64,000 bases of DNA from NCBI RefSeq assembly GCF_008727755.1, contig NZ_CP044231.1:2170001-2234000 (forward strand), in the 5' to 3' direction. The translations under genes were made by a program, and so were the position numbers. Positions 1 to 7,140 of this stretch are shown here, piece after piece. The first letter of the stretch is position 1; every line of letters begins with the position of its first letter. This DNA is from Microbacterium caowuchunii (lineage in GTDB: Bacteria > Actinomycetota > Actinomycetes > Actinomycetales > Microbacteriaceae). Under the pieces are notes generated by a model that made no database searches, had not been told where the DNA came from, and was given only the letters and a program-made list of their open reading frames with translations.

Positions 1-1
1 C

Positions 2-685
2 GACGGGGTGCGGTTCGCACCGGGCGTCCTCGCGCCGCCGGTGATCCTCGCGGTGGGCCTCAACTACGCCGCGCACTCGGGCGAACTCGGCCTGAAGACG
101 GACAAGACGCCCACCGTGTTCGTGCTCTGGCCGAACTCGCTCACCGGGCACGACGGCACGACGACATGGCCGCGCTCGCTCAGCGAATCCGTCGATTACG
201 AGGCGGAGCTGGGGGTGATCATCGGCCGTCCCGCGCACGACGTCCGCGCCGAGGACGCGCTGGATCACGTGTGGGGCTACACGGTGGTCAACGACATCAC
301 GGCGCGCGACATCCAGTTCGCGGAGGCGCAGTGGTCACGCTGCAAGTCCTTCGACGGGTTCACGCCGGTCGGCCCGTTCGTCGTGACCGCCGACGAGGTC
401 CCCGACCCCCAGGACCTGCACATCTGGACGGTGATCGACGGCCACACGGTGCAGGATGCGTCCACGGGTCAGATGATCCGCGGGGTCGCGACCCTGATCG
501 CACACCTCTCCCAGTCGGCCACCCTGCTTCCGGGCACGCTCATCTCCACCGGCAGCCCGGGCGGCGCCGGATACTCGCGGGACCCGCAGATCTTCCTGCG
601 CGACCGCTCCACCGTGACGGTGGGCATCGACGGGATCGGCCGGCTGACGACGCACTGCCGCATCCTCGACGGAACCGACGCGTGA
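2..685 (+). CDS. Fumarylacetoacetate hydrolase family protein, 5' end cut by the window
   Basis: The reading frame is open from the first bases, so the N-terminus lies outside the window; the visible part is about 227 residues. It shows FAH-fold landmarks: ILAVGLNYAAHSGE, the acidic metal-binding stretch DYEAELGVIIGR, VVNDITARD and the GTLISTGSPGGAG loop. FAH-family enzymes cleave or decarboxylate C-C bonds in 2-oxo acids during breakdown of aromatic compounds and bind Mg or Ca through Glu/Asp ligands. No catabolic partner genes are visible beside it, so the substrate cannot be named. It converges on the next gene with a shared terminator hairpin between them. The family is certain; the substrate is unknown. 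Confidence 0.85.
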   Translation, partial: DGVRFAPGVLAPPVILAVGLNYAAHSGELGLKTDKTPTVFVLWPNSLTGHDGTTTWPRSLSESVDYEAELGVIIGRPAHDVRAEDALDHVWGYTVVNDITARDIQFAEAQWSRCKSFDGFTPVGPFVVTADEVPDPQDLHIWTVIDGHTVQDASTGQMIRGVATLIAHLSQSATLLPGTLISTGSPGGAGYSRDPQIFLRDRSTVTVGIDGIGRLTTHCRILDGTDA

Positions 686-717
686 AGGGGCGGGAGGCAT
701 CCGTCTCCCGCCCCTTC
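684..717. terminator. Bidirectional hairpin terminator
   Basis: A perfect 13-bp inverted repeat (684-696 with 705-717, 8-base loop) lies between two convergent genes and overlaps the last bases of the stop codon of the FAH gene. There is no strong T-run, as is common for high-GC actinobacterial terminators. Confidence 0.75.
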
Positions 718-730
718 ATCCCGCCGGCGG

Positions 731-1126
731 TCAGTTGCAGGTGACCTGGATGCCGTCGATGATCTGGGTGCCGCCGCCCATGTCGAGGCACTGCTGGTAG
801 AGGTCGGCGGCCGCGCCGATGCCGATCGCGATGACGATCCCGACGATGGTCCAGATCACCATGAACACGATGCTCAGGATGATCGCCCAGACGGCCGGGG
901 TGTTCTTGACGCCGGCCTTGCGGCTCTGCACGAGAGCGACGATGCCGAGGATGAGACCGACGATCTGGACGAAGAACGCCAGGATCAGGGCGACGATGCC
1001 CATCGTCTTCCCGGGGACCGGCGCCCCGGGCGTGGGGGCTCCCGCGGCGGGCACTCCCGGAGCGGGCGCGGGTGCCGCCGGATAGGCGGGCGGCGGGGTG
1101 TTCGGGGTGCCGGACGGATCTGTCAT
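731..1126 (-). CDS. DUF4190-type small membrane protein
   Basis: This 131-residue protein has a Pro/Ala/Gly-rich N-terminal segment (about residues 5-38) followed by two hydrophobic helices separated by a short basic loop, the arrangement of DUF4190 proteins. The C-terminus carries two cysteines (QQCLDMGG and VTCN) that could form an extracytoplasmic disulfide. The ATG at 1126 was chosen because an AGGAGG sequence (1131-1136) lies four bases upstream; a longer open frame to 1222 lacks such a site. The role of the family is unknown. Confidence 0.75.
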   Translation of the reverse strand: MTDPSGTPNTPPPAYPAAPAPAPGVPAAGAPTPGAPVPGKTMGIVALILAFFVQIVGLILGIVALVQSRKAGVKNTPAVWAIILSIVFMVIWTIVGIVIAIGIGAAADLYQQCLDMGGGTQIIDGIQVTCN

Positions 1127-1202
1127 CGTTCCTCCTGGAGCGGGGCGGGGTCGGTACTGTTCCGACGGTATCGGGTCAGCCGCCCGCGCGCACAGCGTGC
1201 GC

Positions 1203-2660
1203 TCAGGTTCTAGGATGCGCATCCGCGGTGTCGATGATCGGGATGGCGGCCGTGATCGCCTCCAGCCCGGAGAGCCGGGCGGGCGAGAGCTGCTTGATCA
1301 CTTCGTCGCGCGACATGAGTCCCGCCTCCACGACGAGGTCCGCCACGTTCCGCCCGGTCAGCAGCGCCGTCTTGGCGAGTGCCGCGGCTGCGGCGTACCC
1401 GATGAAGGGCGTGAGTGCGGTGATCACGCCGACCGAGGAGCCCACCATGGCCCCGAGCCGGTCATGGTTGACGGTGATGCCCTCGACGCAGTTCACCCGC
1501 AGCGTCCACATCGCCTGACGCATCCAGGTGATCGACTGGAAGATCGAGTGCGCGAGGACCGGTTCGAACGCGTTCAGCTGGAGTTGCCCCGCCTCCACCG
1601 CCATGGTGACCGTCATGTCGGCGCCCACCACGGCGAAGGCGACCTGGTTGACGACCTCCGGAATCACCGGGTTGACCTTGCCGGGCATGATGCTGGAGCC
1701 CGCCTGCCGTGCCGGCAGGTTGATCTCGCCCAGCCCGGCCTGCGGCCCGCTGGAGAGCAGCCGGAGATCGTTGCAGATCTTCGACAGCTTGACGGCGTTG
1801 CGCTTGAGCGACGAGGAGAACGACATGAACGAGCCGGTGTCGCTCGTGGACTCGACCAGGTCGGCCGCCGTCTCCAGATCCAGGCCGGAGATCTCGCGCA
1901 GGTGGGACACGATCGCGGCAGCGTAGTCGGCGTGCGTCGTGATGCCCGTGCCGATCGCGGTCGCCCCCATGTTGATGGAGTGCAGCAGCGACGCGTTCTC
2001 GCGCAGGCGCAGCAGGTCAGCCTCGAGGGTCGAGGCGAAACCGTGGAACTCCTGACCGAGCGTCATGGGCACCGCATCCTGCAGCTGCGTGCGCCCGACC
2101 TTCAGGACGTCGTGGAACTCGACCGCCTTCGCGAGGAACGCCCGGCGCAGCAGTTCCAGCTCGTCGAGCAGGCTCATCAGCGTCAGCGACAGTCCGACCT
2201 TGATGGCGGTGGGATACACGTCGTTCGTGGACTGGCTGCGGTTGGTGTGGTCGATCGGCGAGAGGTAGCCGTAATCGCCCTTCGGCCGTCCGGCGAGCTC
2301 CAGCGCGACGTTCGTGATCACCTCATTGGCGTTCATGTTCGTGGAGGTGCCGGCGCCGCCCTGGATGACGCCGACGGTGAACTGATCGTGGTACTCGCCG
2401 TCGATGATGAGCTGGCACGCCCGGTCGATCAGCCCCGCCCGCTCCCGGTCCAGCACGCCGATGTCCCGGTTCGCGCGGGCGGAGGCCTGCTTGACCATCG
2501 CCAGCGCCGTCACGAGGTCGGGATAGACCGAGATCGGCCGTCTGGCGATCGGGAAGTTCTCCAGCGCCCTCGCGGTATGGATGCCCCAGTAAGCGTCGGC
2601 GGGGATCTCGAGCGAGCCGAGGGAGTCGGTTTCCGTGCGGGTATGCGTCGTCGCGTCCAT
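1203..2660 (-). CDS. aspA: Aspartate ammonia-lyase
   Basis: The protein has 485 residues, normal for aspartase, which reversibly deaminates L-aspartate to fumarate and ammonia as a cytosolic tetramer. The class II fumarase/aspartase signature GSSIMPGKVNP sits at about residues 321-331 and contains the catalytic serine of the mobile loop. GGAGTSTNMNANEV, TNDVYPTA and GRTQLQDAVPMTLGQEF are also present. Aspartase and class II fumarase share these motifs; overall similarity favours aspartase, and the asparaginase gene elsewhere in the window fits Asp/Asn catabolism. It appears monocistronic, with its own promoter (2703-2708) and two operator-like sites upstream. Confidence 0.92.
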   Translation of the reverse strand: MDATTHTRTETDSLGSLEIPADAYWGIHTARALENFPIARRPISVYPDLVTALAMVKQASARANRDIGVLDRERAGLIDRACQLIIDGEYHDQFTVGVIQGGAGTSTNMNANEVITNVALELAGRPKGDYGYLSPIDHTNRSQSTNDVYPTAIKVGLSLTLMSLLDELELLRRAFLAKAVEFHDVLKVGRTQLQDAVPMTLGQEFHGFASTLEADLLRLRENASLLHSINMGATAIGTGITTHADYAAAIVSHLREISGLDLETAADLVESTSDTGSFMSFSSSLKRNAVKLSKICNDLRLLSSGPQAGLGEINLPARQAGSSIMPGKVNPVIPEVVNQVAFAVVGADMTVTMAVEAGQLQLNAFEPVLAHSIFQSITWMRQAMWTLRVNCVEGITVNHDRLGAMVGSSVGVITALTPFIGYAAAAALAKTALLTGRNVADLVVEAGLMSRDEVIKQLSPARLSGLEAITAAIPIIDTADAHPRT

Positions 2661-2702
2661 GTCCTTGCGGTGTCCTTGTGAGTCGGCCGGGCAGGTCCTC
2701 CG

Positions 2703-2708
2703 AGCCTA
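2703..2708 (-). promoter_or_regulatory. Likely -10 element of aspA
   Basis: TAGGCT on the minus strand matches the TANNNT hexamer seen before many genes here. It would start transcription near 2696, giving a leader of about 36 bases that contains AAGGAC close to the ATG. Confidence 0.5.
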
Positions 2709-2740
2709 ACCGCGGCCGCACCGCCCCCGGCTGGACGCCG

Positions 2741-2780
2741 TGTACATCCGGTCCTCACCGACGGCCGCGATGTACATCGG
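2741..2780. promoter_or_regulatory. Paired TGTACATC operator-like sites upstream of aspA
   Basis: TGTACATCCG (2741-2750) and TGTACATCGG (2771-2780) are direct repeats exactly 30 bp apart, about three helical turns. The second lies in a perfect 12-bp palindrome (2768-2779). They fall about 45-85 bp upstream of the predicted aspA transcription start. The regulator is unknown. Confidence 0.45.
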
Positions 2781-2784
2781 TCGG

Positions 2785-3678
2785 TCAGCGACGCTTGCGG
2801 GAGAAGGCCTCGAGCCGCTCCTCCGGTGAGAGAGCCGCCATCCGGGCGACCCATTCCGGGGTGAAGAAGTCCGCCGTGTCCGCGTCCACGACGGGCACCA
2901 CCGCGTGTGTGACGGTGTCGTCGTACACGTGCACGAGGTGGAAGGACTGCCCCGCGTCCATCCCGTTCACGGTCTGCGCGGGGCGGGCGAGATCCATCGT
3001 GTAGCAGGTGGCCGCGGCGACGCTCACCGGGATGCCGGCGAAGGTGCCGGAGGTGGAGTAGTGCAGGTGCCCGGCGAGGATCGCCCGCACGTCGGTGCCG
3101 GCGACGACCTGTGCCAGCCGGCCCTGATCGCGCAACTCCAGGATGTCGAAGAACGGGATGTGGCCGGGTAGCGGCGGGTGATGCAGCGCGAGGATGGTGC
3201 CGAGAGGGGCGGGTTCGGCGAGGATCCCCGCCAGCCAGGCGAGCTGCGCGTCGTCGATGTCGCCGTGATGCCAGCCGGGCACGGTGGAATCCAGCGCGAT
3301 CAGCCGCAGTCCGCCGAGATCGTGCACGCCGACCAGGGGCTCCTCGCTCGGTTCCTCGCCCCGGAGGGCGGCGCGCATCGCCGGCCGCTCGTCATGGTTT
3401 CCGGCCACCCACACCACCGGTGCGCCGAGGCGCGCGGCCACGGGCTCGACCGCCGATCTCAGCGCCTCGTACGCCTCCGGCTCGCCCAGATCGGTCAGAT
3501 CGCCGGTGAACACGATCGCGTCGGGGACGATGTCGAGCCGGGTGATCGCGTCGAGCGTGCGGGACAGGTTGCGCCCGGTGTCGTAGCGGCCGCCCAGCCG
3601 CCGATCGCCCGCGAGCAGATGCGTGTCGCTGACGTGGACGAGGGTGCGCCTCGCGGGCGGATACTGACCGAACTGCAT
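2785..3678 (-). CDS. Metallophosphoesterase, class III cyclic-nucleotide phosphodiesterase type
   Basis: The 297-residue protein carries the calcineurin-like dimetal motifs in order: VSDTHL near the N-terminus, TGDLTDLG, GNHDE, HHPPLP and GHLHY. This arrangement is typical of CpdA/Rv0805-like enzymes that hydrolyse cyclic nucleotides or other phosphodiesters in the cytoplasm. The natural substrate cannot be read from the sequence. The ATG is supported by a TAGGGT hexamer six bases upstream (3685-3690) and the absence of a Shine-Dalgarno, suggesting a leaderless mRNA. It runs in the same direction as aspA but both genes appear to have separate promoters. Confidence 0.85.
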   Translation of the reverse strand: MQFGQYPPARRTLVHVSDTHLLAGDRRLGGRYDTGRNLSRTLDAITRLDIVPDAIVFTGDLTDLGEPEAYEALRSAVEPVAARLGAPVVWVAGNHDERPAMRAALRGEEPSEEPLVGVHDLGGLRLIALDSTVPGWHHGDIDDAQLAWLAGILAEPAPLGTILALHHPPLPGHIPFFDILELRDQGRLAQVVAGTDVRAILAGHLHYSTSGTFAGIPVSVAAATCYTMDLARPAQTVNGMDAGQSFHLVHVYDDTVTHAVVPVVDADTADFFTPEWVARMAALSPEERLEAFSRKRR

Positions 3679-3684
3679 GTCCCC

Positions 3685-3690
3685 ACCCTA
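3685..3690 (-). promoter_or_regulatory. Leaderless -10 element of the metallophosphoesterase gene
   Basis: TAGGGT, six bases, then ATG at 3678. With a normal six-base discriminator the first transcribed base is the A of the start codon. Confidence 0.6.
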
Positions 3691-3718
3691 GAGAGGACCG
3701 TGGACATACGCGCGGATG

Positions 3719-4054
3719 TCAGTGGTTGAACAGGATGAGCAGGAGTCCGCCGAGCACGGCGAGACCGCAGACGCCGAAGCACCCGTACGCGCCGACCAGG
3801 GCGATCCGCCGCTGTCCGTCGGTCAGTGGATTCTTCCGCGCCGACTTGGCCGCGGCCTTGTTCGCGCGACGGATGTCCTTCTCGCTGACGATCGTGATCG
3901 CGTCGGTGAACTCCGCAGGCACCACCACCGGCACCTTGCCGGCGCGCACCAGCAGGCGCAGCGCCACCGCATAGAAGCCGACGACGACGATGGCCGCGGT
4001 GAAGGCCGCGGCGAAGACCTGGAGGAATGCGACCCAGTCGATCTCGATGGTCAT
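3719..4054 (-). CDS. Small two-helix membrane protein coupled to pit
   Basis: This 111-residue protein has an N-terminal transmembrane helix (about residues 8-35), a basic and polar middle (RRANKAAAKSARKN) and a second helix (about residues 84-108). Its ATG overlaps the stop codon of pit in an ATGA (4051-4054), so it is probably translated by coupling. I do not recognise a named family. The tight link suggests an accessory role for the phosphate carrier, but that is inference from position only. Confidence 0.65.
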   Translation of the reverse strand: MTIEIDWVAFLQVFAAAFTAAIVVVGFYAVALRLLVRAGKVPVVVPAEFTDAITIVSEKDIRRANKAAAKSARKNPLTDGQRRIALVGAYGCFGVCGLAVLGGLLLILFNH

Positions 4055-5313
4055 CGTTCGTCCTCCGCCTTCGTCACGTCAGGGGTCTTCTGCGTCGCGG
4101 CGGCGCGCTTCCGGGACGCGCGCTTCTCGGCGCGCTGGCGGCGCGTCGGCGGCGGGTTCTTCTTCACCTTGACGGCCATGCCCGACTCGGCGACCTCCCC
4201 GACGCCCATGGCGTTGGAGGCGTCGACCTGGTCCCGGCGGGAACGGAGGTAGAGGGCGAGGATGATCGCGACGGCGAGGACCGCGTCGATCGCGATGCCC
4301 CACCCGCCGAACCAGACCACGAGCAGCGCCGCCACGGCGCCCACCGCGCCCGAAGCCGGGAGCGTGAGCAGCCAGCCGACCATGATGCGCCCGACCGTGC
4401 GCCAACGCACCTTGGAGCCACGGCGGCCGAGGCCCGACCCGATGACCGATCCGGAGGCGACCTGGGTCGTGGACAGCGCGAAGCCGAGCGCGCTGGAGGC
4501 GAGGATCGTGGAGGCCGTGGATGCCTCGGCGGAGAAACCCTGCGCGGGCTTCACATCGGTGAGCCCCTTCCCCATCGTCCGGATGATCCGCCATCCGCCC
4601 ATGTACGTCCCGAGCGCGATCGTGATCCCGCACGCCAGGATCACCCAGAGCTGCGGGTCGGACTGGGACTGCCAGCCGACGGTGATCAGCACCAGCGTGA
4701 TCACGCCCATGGTCTTCTGCGCATCGTTCGTGCCGTGCGCCAGAGCGACGAGGGAGGAGGTGAAGATCTGTCCCCAGCGGAATCCGTCCCGCCCGTCGGG
4801 CTTCCCGTCGTAGCGACGCGTCACGGCGTATGCGAGCTTGGTGGCCGCGAAGGCGATCAACCCCGCCGTCAGGGGGGCGATGAGCGCCGGCAGCACCACC
4901 TTCGACATCACGACGCCCAGGTTGATGGCGGCTGCGCCGGCCCCGACCAGCGTCGCGCCGATCAGTCCGCCGAACAGGGCGTGCGACGAGCTGGACGGCA
5001 GCCCGAGAAGCCAGGTCAGCATGTTCCAGGTCACGGCACCGATCAGCCCCGCGAAGATGATCGCCGGGAAGATCGAGGACGATATCTCGTCCTCCTGGAT
5101 CATGCCTCCGGAGATGGTCTTGGCCACCTCCGTGGACAGGAAGGCACCGACCAGGTTGAGGACGGCGGCGAGGATGACGGCGACCTTCGGTTTCAGGGCA
5201 CCGGTCGCGATGGGCGTGGCCATCGCGTTCGCGGTGTCGTGAAAACCGTTCGTGAAGTCGAAGAACAAGGCCAGGCCGATGACCAGGACGACGATCAGGG
5301 CTGCGGTTTCCAC
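4051..5313 (-). CDS. pit: Low-affinity inorganic phosphate transporter, PiT family
   Basis: The 420-residue integral membrane protein contains the two diagnostic PiT repeats, FDFTNGFHDTANAMAT at the N-terminus and LVALAHGTNDAQKTMGV in the second half. PiT carriers import a neutral metal-phosphate complex with protons. A Lys/Arg-rich cytoplasmic tail of about 35 residues ends the protein. The GTG at 5313 (reading VETAALIVV) matches where the family normally starts; the open frame continues upstream only as unlikely sequence. It forms an operon with the small membrane gene at 3719-4054. A PHO-box-like direct repeat lies 60-92 bases upstream. Confidence 0.9.
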   Translation of the reverse strand: METAALIVVLVIGLALFFDFTNGFHDTANAMATPIATGALKPKVAVILAAVLNLVGAFLSTEVAKTISGGMIQEDEISSSIFPAIIFAGLIGAVTWNMLTWLLGLPSSSSHALFGGLIGATLVGAGAAAINLGVVMSKVVLPALIAPLTAGLIAFAATKLAYAVTRRYDGKPDGRDGFRWGQIFTSSLVALAHGTNDAQKTMGVITLVLITVGWQSQSDPQLWVILACGITIALGTYMGGWRIIRTMGKGLTDVKPAQGFSAEASTASTILASSALGFALSTTQVASGSVIGSGLGRRGSKVRWRTVGRIMVGWLLTLPASGAVGAVAALLVVWFGGWGIAIDAVLAVAIILALYLRSRRDQVDASNAMGVGEVAESGMAVKVKKNPPPTRRQRAEKRASRKRAAATQKTPDVTKAEDER

Positions 5314-5372
5314 CGTTCGCTTTCGGTAAAGGGGATCAGGAGCACCGAGTCGATCGGCTGCGCGAACGAAGA

Positions 5373-5405
5373 GTTCACCAGAGAGCCGGTATCCGTTCAC
5401 CGGGC
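5373..5405. promoter_or_regulatory. PHO-box-like direct repeat upstream of pit
   Basis: Two exact GTTCACC heptamers start at 5373 and 5395, 22 bp apart, equal to two 11-bp units. Actinobacterial PhoP binds direct 11-bp repeats whose conserved core is GTTCACC. The middle unit (5384-5394) is degenerate. The site lies in the pit/molybdoenzyme divergent spacer. Confidence 0.6.
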
Positions 5406-5515
5406 CACAGGAAATCCTTCCACCGCCCCGCCTTCCGGTCAACTCGCCACGATCCGAACACGCCGTGGCGCCGAATGACCTTCTGCGGCACACGGTCGCG
5501 CAGGAGGATGTGACC

Positions 5516-7093
5516 ATGACCGCAGAGCCACGATCGCGCGGGATGCTGTGGGCCGCGGCGAGCGGTCTGATCGCCGCCGGCGCCTTCCTCGCGGTGGCGG
5601 AGCTCACCGGTCTGCTCACCGCACGGGGCTCCGGGCCGCTCGAGGCGGTCGGCGGCTTCGTCGTGGACATCGTGCCCCGCCCGGTGAAGGAGTTCGCGAT
5701 CTCCACGTTCGGCGACGCCGACAAGGCGGTGCTCCTCGGCGGCCTCCTGGTGGCCGCCGCCGTGGGCGCCGCGCTCGCCGGGATGCTGGAGTTCCGCCGC
5801 CCACCGTGGGGCTCCGTGCTGCTCGGGGTCGTGGCGGTGGCGGTGGGCGCCTCGCTCGTCACCCGCGCCGCGGCGGGAGCGCTCGACGTCCTGCCCGCCG
5901 TCGCCGGCGGCGCCGTCGGCATCCTGATCCTCCGCGCCCTCTGCATGCGGCTGCGCAGGTGGCGGGCCACCGAGCCGGCCGGTCCTTCCGCGGACGCGCC
6001 CGTCGATCCGGCCGCTCCCGCCCTGGCCGGGCGACGTGCGTTCCTCCGCCTGGCGCTGATCAGCACCGCGGCAGCCGTCGTCGTCGGGGCGGGATCCCGC
6101 CTGGTGAGCGGGGCGAGCACCTCGATCCGCGCCATCCGCTCCGCGCTGCGGCTGCCCGCCCCGCGCACGACCGTGACGGTCCCGTCCGGCGCCGAGCTCG
6201 ACGTGCCCGGTATCTCGCCGCTGCTCACCCCCAACGCGGACTTCTACCGGGTGGACACCGCGCTCATCGTCCCGCAGGTCGATCCGGCGGACTGGCGGCT
6301 CGTCATCGACGGAATGGTCGAGGATCGCGTGGAGCTCACCTTCGACGACCTGCTCGCTCGGGGCCTGGACGAGTACGCCGTCACCCTGACGTGCGTCTCC
6401 AACGAGGTCGGAGGGGATCTCGTGGGCACCGCGATCTGGCAGGGCGTTCCGGTTCGGGACCTGCTGCGGATGGCGCGGCCCTCAGCGGATGCCGACATGG
6501 TGCTCTCCCGCAGCGTCGACGGCTTCACCGCGAGCACGCCCCTGGAGTCGCTCACCGATGACGGCCTGGACGCCATCCTCGCGGTCGCGATGAACGGGGA
6601 GCCCCTCCCCCTGGAGCACGGATTCCCCGTGCGCATGGTCGTCCCTGGCCTGTACGGCTACGTATCGGCCACCAAATGGCTCGACCGCCTCACGGTGACC
6701 CGGTTCGACCGGGAGGAGGCCTACTGGACGCCGCGCGGGTACAGCGCGAAAGCCCCCATCAAGATGTCCTCGCGCATCGACACCCCCCGGGTGGACCGCT
6801 CCGTCACGGCAGGACCGACGGTGATCGGCGGGGTGGCGTGGGCGCAACCGACCGGGATCGGACGCGTCGAGGTGCGCATCGACGACGGCCAGTGGCAGCA
6901 GGCGACCCTGTCGACGCCGCTCAGCGCGGCGACGTGGGTGCAATGGATGCTGCCCTGGGACGCCCGCCCCGGCCGGCACACGCTGACCGTCCGCGCCTAC
7001 GACAGCGCGGGGAACCGCCAGGCGGAGGAACGCGCCCCCATCGCCCCGGACGGCTCCTCGGGCTGGCAGCAGACGCTCGTCACCGTGACGTGA
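5516..7093 (+). CDS. Membrane-anchored molybdopterin-dependent oxidoreductase, sulfite-oxidase type
   Basis: The 525-residue protein begins with about four transmembrane helices (residues 8-145). A twin-arginine-like motif RRAFLRL (about 174-180) precedes another helix, and an extracytoplasmic molybdenum-cofactor domain follows. LTCVSNEVGG near residue 293 supplies the Mo-ligating cysteine of the sulfite-oxidase fold, and GLYGYVSATKWL and a C-terminal dimerisation-type domain follow. The ATG at 5516 was chosen because AGGAGG (5502-5507) lies eight bases upstream. The physiological substrate is unknown. No heme or redox partner gene is adjacent. It diverges from pit. Confidence 0.82.
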   Translation: MTAEPRSRGMLWAAASGLIAAGAFLAVAELTGLLTARGSGPLEAVGGFVVDIVPRPVKEFAISTFGDADKAVLLGGLLVAAAVGAALAGMLEFRRPPWGSVLLGVVAVAVGASLVTRAAAGALDVLPAVAGGAVGILILRALCMRLRRWRATEPAGPSADAPVDPAAPALAGRRAFLRLALISTAAAVVVGAGSRLVSGASTSIRAIRSALRLPAPRTTVTVPSGAELDVPGISPLLTPNADFYRVDTALIVPQVDPADWRLVIDGMVEDRVELTFDDLLARGLDEYAVTLTCVSNEVGGDLVGTAIWQGVPVRDLLRMARPSADADMVLSRSVDGFTASTPLESLTDDGLDAILAVAMNGEPLPLEHGFPVRMVVPGLYGYVSATKWLDRLTVTRFDREEAYWTPRGYSAKAPIKMSSRIDTPRVDRSVTAGPTVIGGVAWAQPTGIGRVEVRIDDGQWQQATLSTPLSAATWVQWMLPWDARPGRHTLTVRAYDSAGNRQAEERAPIAPDGSSGWQQTLVTVT

Positions 7094-7128
7094 GCGGGTC
7101 GGGGGCGCCACCGCCGTCCTCCGCCGAC

Positions 7129-7134
7129 TAGCGT
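7129..7134 (+). promoter_or_regulatory. Leaderless -10 element of the oligopeptidase B gene
   Basis: TAGCGT followed by exactly six bases and the GTG start at 7141; no Shine-Dalgarno is present. Confidence 0.6.
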
Positions 7135-7140
7135 GGACGC

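Noticed and set aside
1098..2681. Long open frame opposite aspA (527 codons, plus strand)
   Set aside because: It is Arg/Gly/Asp-rich with no family motif and is fully antisense to aspA; such frames are expected at this G+C content.
5314..6234. N-terminal extension of pit over the molybdoenzyme gene
   Set aside because: The extra 307 codons are antisense to a real gene and composed of low-complexity residues; the PiT family starts at the GTG used.
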